Shown in pieces: positions 35,419 through 39,045 of a stretch of DNA of 39,045 nt (its first letter is position 1; each line of letters starts with the position of its first letter). This DNA is from a virus. The stretch spans positions 1-39,045 of IMG/VR virus record IMGVR_UViG_3300046018_000073; one strand, written 5' to 3'. The translations under genes were made by a program, and so were the position numbers. The notes under the pieces were generated by a model. That model searched no databases and was not told the origin of the DNA. It was given only the letters and a program-made list of their open reading frames with translations.

Positions 35419-37670
35419 TGCAAGACGAAAAGCCCGCAGCCCCGTCCGACGACGAGGCAATCCTGAAGGAGCTTCGGGATCGGCTGGCGGCTTGCATCAA
35501 GCACAGCGCAGAGGACCGTCAGGAATCGGCAGAGGATCACAGCTTTTTCGGCGGGAACCAATGGCCGAACGAAATGCGCAAGCTGCGCCAAGTCGAAGCC
35601 CGGCCTTGCCTGACGATCAACAAGCTGCCGAGCTTCCTGCATCAGGTGATGAACGACCAGCGGCAGAACAGGCCGAGCATCAAGGTTCACCCGGTTGACT
35701 CTGGCGCAGACCCTGAGGTAGCAGAAGTCATTCAAGGGGCCATCCGGTACATTGAGTACAACTCGAACGCCGACATCGCCTATGACACGGCTGTTGCTCA
35801 CGCGACCATCGGCGGGTTCGGGTATTTCAGACTGGTGACTGAGTACGTCTCGGAAACCTCGTTCGATCAGGAAATACGCTTCCGCCGGGTGCAAAACCCG
35901 TTCAGCGTCTATATCGACCCGTTCAGCCAAGAGCCTGACGGGTCCGACATGATGTTTTGCTTTGTCACCGAACTGGTGAGTAAGACGGAGTTCAGAGGCC
36001 AATACCCGAAGGCAACCCTGACGGGTAGCGAAGGCCTCAACGTCGGGCAGGCTGACACACAGGCTCTGTGGCTCACTGACGACTCGATTCGGATTGCCGA
36101 GTATTACCGCATCAGCACCAAGCGCGTGACGCTGTGCAGGCTCTCGGATGGCTCCGAAGGCTACAAGGAAGACCTGCCGAAGGGGCTTCCGGACGGCATT
36201 GAGATTGTCAAAGAGCGCCAAACCGAAAAGCGCACCGTCGAATGGTTCAAGTGCACTGGCATGGAAGTGCTGGAGCGCACCGAGATTCCGTGCAAGTGGA
36301 TTCCTGTCTTCCCGGTGTACGGCGAAGAGCACGTCATCGACGGCAAGATCAAGCGCAACGGAATGGTGCGTTGGGCGCGCGATCCACAGCGCATGTACAA
36401 CTTCTGGATGACGAGCGCTACCGAAGAGGTTTCGCTTCGTCCGAAGACCCCGTTCATCGGCGCGGTGGGTCAGTTCGAGACTGCCAAGAAGGATTGGAAG
36501 CAGGCGAACAACAAGAGCTTTGCCTTCCTCGAATACGACCCCATCGAGGTTAACGGAATCCAGGCCCCGGCTCCGCAGCGTCAGGGAATGGCTGATGTGC
36601 CGACTGGTGTGCTTGCAATGGCGATGCACGCCAGCGACAACATCAAGGCGACCACGGGCATATTTGATGCGTCCTTGGGTGCGCAGGGCAATGAGACATC
36701 AGGCCGCGCGATAACTGCCAGGCAGAAGGAAGGCGATACCGCCAACTTCCACTACGCCGACAACGAGACGCGCACGATTCGCCACGCCGGACGCTGCATC
36801 GTCAACATGCTTCCGAAGGTGTACGACACGCCGCGAATCATGCGGATTCTTGGTGCTGACGAGAAAATGGACATGGTGCCGGTGAACACGCCGAACCATG
36901 AAGGCAAGCCCGACGATAGCGGTGCTATCAAGGCAGTCCTAAACGACCTCACAGTCGGTCAGTACGACGTGACCATCGGAGTCGGCCCGAGCTACACCAC
37001 GCAAAGAGCCGAGGCTGTTGATGCAATGATGCAAGTCGGCCAGGCCTATCCGACGCTGTGGCAGGTAGCCGGCGACAAGATCGTCAGGTCTATGGACTGG
37101 CCCGGTGCTGATGAGATTGCCGACCGGCTGGAAAAGACGCTTCCTCCAGGCATTGCGGAGGAAAAGGACGACCAGCAACAGCAACAGTTGCCGCCTCAGG
37201 TCACGCAGGCTCTGCAACAGGTATCGCAGGAAATCCAGCAGTTGCAGCAGCAGTTGCAGCAGTCGGAAAGCGGCATGGCTGCGAAGCAACTGGACGCTCA
37301 GGTCAAGGTTCACTTGGCAGAGCAGGCCCAAAAGTCAGAGCAGGCCCGGCTTGATTCGCAAGAGCGCATTGCCGCGATGAACAACGACACGAAGCACGAG
37401 ATTGCAGAGCTGCAAGGCATGGTGCAGATGCTCCTGCAAAAAATGCAGCCTCCCCCGGCACTTGCTGCTGACGTGAATGCTGACCTGGCAAGCGAGCCCA
37501 AGGAAGAGAAGCCGCAGCCCGACGCTGTGGCGCTCTTGGGACAGTTGGTTAGCGCAATGAACCCGCCGAAGAGGAAGCGCCTGAGCATCACGGCACCAAG
37601 TGGCGCTGTCTATCAGGGCGACATCAGCGAAGAGTTGCAACCGCAAGAGGTGAGCGATGGCAACCTATAA
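35418..37670 (+). CDS. Portal protein, P22 gp1 family
   Basis: 750 residues (P22 portal 725). Family blocks: SAEDHSFFGGNQWPNEMRKL, RPCLTINKLPSFLHQVMNDQ, EYNSNADIAYDTAVAHATIG, DPFSQEPDGSDMMFCFV, and TSGRAITARQKEGDTANFHY. Residues about 575-680 are Gln-rich coiled coil (QQQQLPPQVTQALQQV), like the long barrel helix of P22 portal, followed by a variable C-terminal tail. Twelve copies form the ring through which DNA enters and leaves. Overlaps the next gene by 14 bases. Confidence 0.93.
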   Translation: MQDEKPAAPSDDEAILKELRDRLAACIKHSAEDRQESAEDHSFFGGNQWPNEMRKLRQVEARPCLTINKLPSFLHQVMNDQRQNRPSIKVHPVDSGADPEVAEVIQGAIRYIEYNSNADIAYDTAVAHATIGGFGYFRLVTEYVSETSFDQEIRFRRVQNPFSVYIDPFSQEPDGSDMMFCFVTELVSKTEFRGQYPKATLTGSEGLNVGQADTQALWLTDDSIRIAEYYRISTKRVTLCRLSDGSEGYKEDLPKGLPDGIEIVKERQTEKRTVEWFKCTGMEVLERTEIPCKWIPVFPVYGEEHVIDGKIKRNGMVRWARDPQRMYNFWMTSATEEVSLRPKTPFIGAVGQFETAKKDWKQANNKSFAFLEYDPIEVNGIQAPAPQRQGMADVPTGVLAMAMHASDNIKATTGIFDASLGAQGNETSGRAITARQKEGDTANFHYADNETRTIRHAGRCIVNMLPKVYDTPRIMRILGADEKMDMVPVNTPNHEGKPDDSGAIKAVLNDLTVGQYDVTIGVGPSYTTQRAEAVDAMMQVGQAYPTLWQVAGDKIVRSMDWPGADEIADRLEKTLPPGIAEEKDDQQQQQLPPQVTQALQQVSQEIQQLQQQLQQSESGMAAKQLDAQVKVHLAEQAQKSEQARLDSQERIAAMNNDTKHEIAELQGMVQMLLQKMQPPPALAADVNADLASEPKEEKPQPDAVALLGQLVSAMNPPKRKRLSITAPSGAVYQGDISEELQPQEVSDGNL

Positions 37671-38070
37671 CAAGATCGCTGGCAGCGTTGTTGCCAAGGA
37701 CAACACGATCAACTGCGCCACGGATCAGTGGGCGTTTGCACTGACAAACACCGCGCCGAGTGCCACCACGTTCACGGCTGGCACCTCTGATCTGGCGACC
37801 AGTGGCGGGTACACGGCCGGCGGTACCAACGTCACGACGACGAGTTTCACAGAGACTACAGGCACTGCAAAACTGATCCTTACGGCACCGACGACATGGA
37901 CGGCAAGCGGTGGCGGTTTCACGTTCCGCTATGTGCTGCTGGTTGACAAGACGGTAAACCTGATGATTGGCTACTGGGACAACGGGTCCAGCATCGTGAT
38001 GAATGGCACAAACGGAGATACGTTCACGTTCACGCCTGATGCGGTAAACGGCGTGTTCAGCGAGACATGA
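37657..38070 (+). CDS. Small head-region protein
   Basis: 137 residues from ATG 37657, overlapping the portal end. Thr/Gly/Ala-rich and predicted beta sandwich: YNKIAGSVVAKDNTINCATD, DLATSGGYTAGGTNVTTTSF, DTFTFTPDAVNGVF. Similar small proteins occur near the portal or coat genes in many phages and are sometimes decoration or neck proteins. No direct evidence. Confidence 0.75.
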   Translation: MATYNKIAGSVVAKDNTINCATDQWAFALTNTAPSATTFTAGTSDLATSGGYTAGGTNVTTTSFTETTGTAKLILTAPTTWTASGGGFTFRYVLLVDKTVNLMIGYWDNGSSIVMNGTNGDTFTFTPDAVNGVFSET

Positions 38071-38351
38071 GCGATAACACCCTTCTCAATAGCGGAACTG
38101 GTGGCGACACCATCCGCGACATTGACCGAGGCGGGGTTAAAACTCAGGTCACGCAACTGGACGCGGGCGGGGCCTCCGGTGAATCGCTGGTGTCTTCGGT
38201 TTCTCCGATGCCCGTCATTGATGAAGAGCTGGAGCACATCCTCTCTCAGATCCTTGCGGTGGCGCGTGCTCAACTGTTTGTGCTGAGTCACATCGCTGGC
38301 ATTAACGTGAGCCCGAACGAGTTCACAAACGACGACGACCAGCTTTTCTAA
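38067..38351 (+). CDS. Small head-region protein
   Basis: 94 residues, ATGA overlap. Polar N-terminus (SDNTLLNSGTGGDTIRDIDR), then a helix EELEHILSQILAVARAQLFV and an Asn/Asp-rich end. No family recognised; part of the coupled portal-capsid segment. Confidence 0.68.
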   Translation: MSDNTLLNSGTGGDTIRDIDRGGVKTQVTQLDAGGASGESLVSSVSPMPVIDEELEHILSQILAVARAQLFVLSHIAGINVSPNEFTNDDDQLF

Positions 38352-38360
38352 GGAAGAACA

Positions 38361-39045
38361 ATGGCTATCGAGATTGCGGGTCAAGTAGGCCCACAGGTAC
38401 TGAACGACGGTGTATCGCAGCCATTCCGGCAGGGAAGAAGTGGCGAAATCGTCATGCAAGAACTGCACGGGCGGTTTTACGAGCAGGCTTATCGGAGTGC
38501 CATCTTCACTGGCGGCATGACCGCACTGACGACCATTGCCGCTGCCACGTTCACGACCGCAACCACGGGTGCAACGGCGACCCCGATCGTGGGCCTGTGG
38601 AACCCAGTTACGTCGCCTGTCAACCTCGTTGTGCTGCAGGCCCAGCTTGCAACCGTGCTGACCGCTCTGACGGCAACTGGCGGTGGCCCGTTCGTGTGGA
38701 TGACGAGCATTGGCAATAGCGCGATCACGACCGGCAACGTGCCTGTCAACCGCAAGACCCTGAACGCTTACGGTTCCTACGCGAAGGTGTTTGGCGGCGC
38801 TGCACTGACCGGCATGACCGGCACGCTGACTGCGCTGACGCCTTCGGCCATTGCGTCGGGTCCGATGTACAGCATTTCGAGCATCGGCACCGCAGCGGGC
38901 TTCATGACTGCATTCACAGGTGGAGTCGAGAACTTCGACGGTTCGCTGATCGTGCCGCCAGGTGGCGTGCTGGCCCTGATGGCCGTGACGACTCCGGTAG
39001 CGCAGTCTGCGGTGGCTGGCATCACATGGGAAGAAGTGGCTCTGT
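38361..39045 (+). CDS. Head/virion protein, 5' part (second allele of the gene at window start)
   Basis: 228 residues visible, with AGGAAGAAC before the ATG, still open at the last base. The next two bases, if AA as in the copy at 384-386, would give the stop, so almost the whole protein is seen. The N-terminal 100 residues (IEIAGQVGPQVLNDGVSQPF, FRQ then HGRFYEQAYRSAIFTGG) are only seen here. Beta-rich, Ala/Thr/Gly-rich, no catalytic motif. From residue 101 it is the same protein as at 1-386, with one amino-acid difference (Ala for Ile at the second-last residue). Confidence 0.75.
   Translation, partial: MAIEIAGQVGPQVLNDGVSQPFRQGRSGEIVMQELHGRFYEQAYRSAIFTGGMTALTTIAAATFTTATTGATATPIVGLWNPVTSPVNLVVLQAQLATVLTALTATGGGPFVWMTSIGNSAITTGNVPVNRKTLNAYGSYAKVFGGAALTGMTGTLTALTPSAIASGPMYSISSIGTAAGFMTAFTGGVENFDGSLIVPPGGVLALMAVTTPVAQSAVAGITWEEVAL

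Noticed and set aside
35376-36629. Long minus-strand open frame opposite the portal gene
   Set aside because: Shadow of the portal gene; no ribosome site and no family resemblance.

Overview
The window is an almost complete genome of a tailed double-stranded DNA phage with a P22-like (short-tailed, podovirus) virion plan. The support is gene order and protein families: small terminase, large terminase, a 750-residue portal, scaffold, P22-type coat, gp4-type adaptor, gp10-type DNA stabilisation protein, three ejection proteins and a tail spike. The high G+C and the style of the small accessory proteins suggest a betaproteobacterial (Burkholderiales-like) host. That host call is inference from family resemblance; nothing was searched.

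The two ends of the window are the same gene. Bases 1-127 are identical to 38662-38788. The two copies then differ at 21 of the next 257 positions, 18 of them silent third-position changes. This is best read as a contig that walked once round a circular or circularly permuted genome of about 38.66 kb and ended in a second allele.

Layout. (1) Late operon, plus strand, 32.7 kb through the window ends to 18.5 kb: promoter and leader terminator, packaging (32866-35098), portal (35418-37670), head proteins (37657 to 3905), adaptor and tail (3962-8920), ejection proteins (8907-13145), tail spike (13224-14789), small genes, a metallopeptidase, a HTH-metallophosphoesterase, then lysis (GH108 endolysin and holin) with an antisense HNH-AP2 endonuclease between the lysis genes. 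(2) Leftward early operon, minus strand, 24.5 down to 18.5 kb: about 17 mostly overlapping genes, including an ERF annealing protein, a Gp157-type protein, NinB and an HNH-like Ref/DUF968-type protein, plus a protein with twenty 4-residue Ala/Arg/Trp/Asp repeats. (3) Rightward early operon, plus strand, 24.68-31.69 kb: a Cro-like HTH gene with an apparently leaderless transcript, small genes, an IbrA/IbrB pair (PAPS-reductase-like plus ParB-like) with a small partner gene, HNH genes, a replication-region protein, a two-HTH protein and a VRR-type nuclease. (4) A short leftward cassette at 31.67-32.30 kb with its own strong promoter: a small acidic protein, a ribbon-helix-helix-type regulator and an ISL3-type zinc-ribbon fragment.

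The divergent promoters at 24.59-24.67 kb drive the two early operons. The late operon starts at a sigma70-type promoter (32722-32749) followed within about 60 bases by a terminator, which suggests control by antitermination. I saw no integrase, CI-like repressor, DNA polymerase, helicase or tRNA. The lifestyle is therefore unclear and replication probably depends on the host. No stretch longer than about 135 bases lacks a gene.
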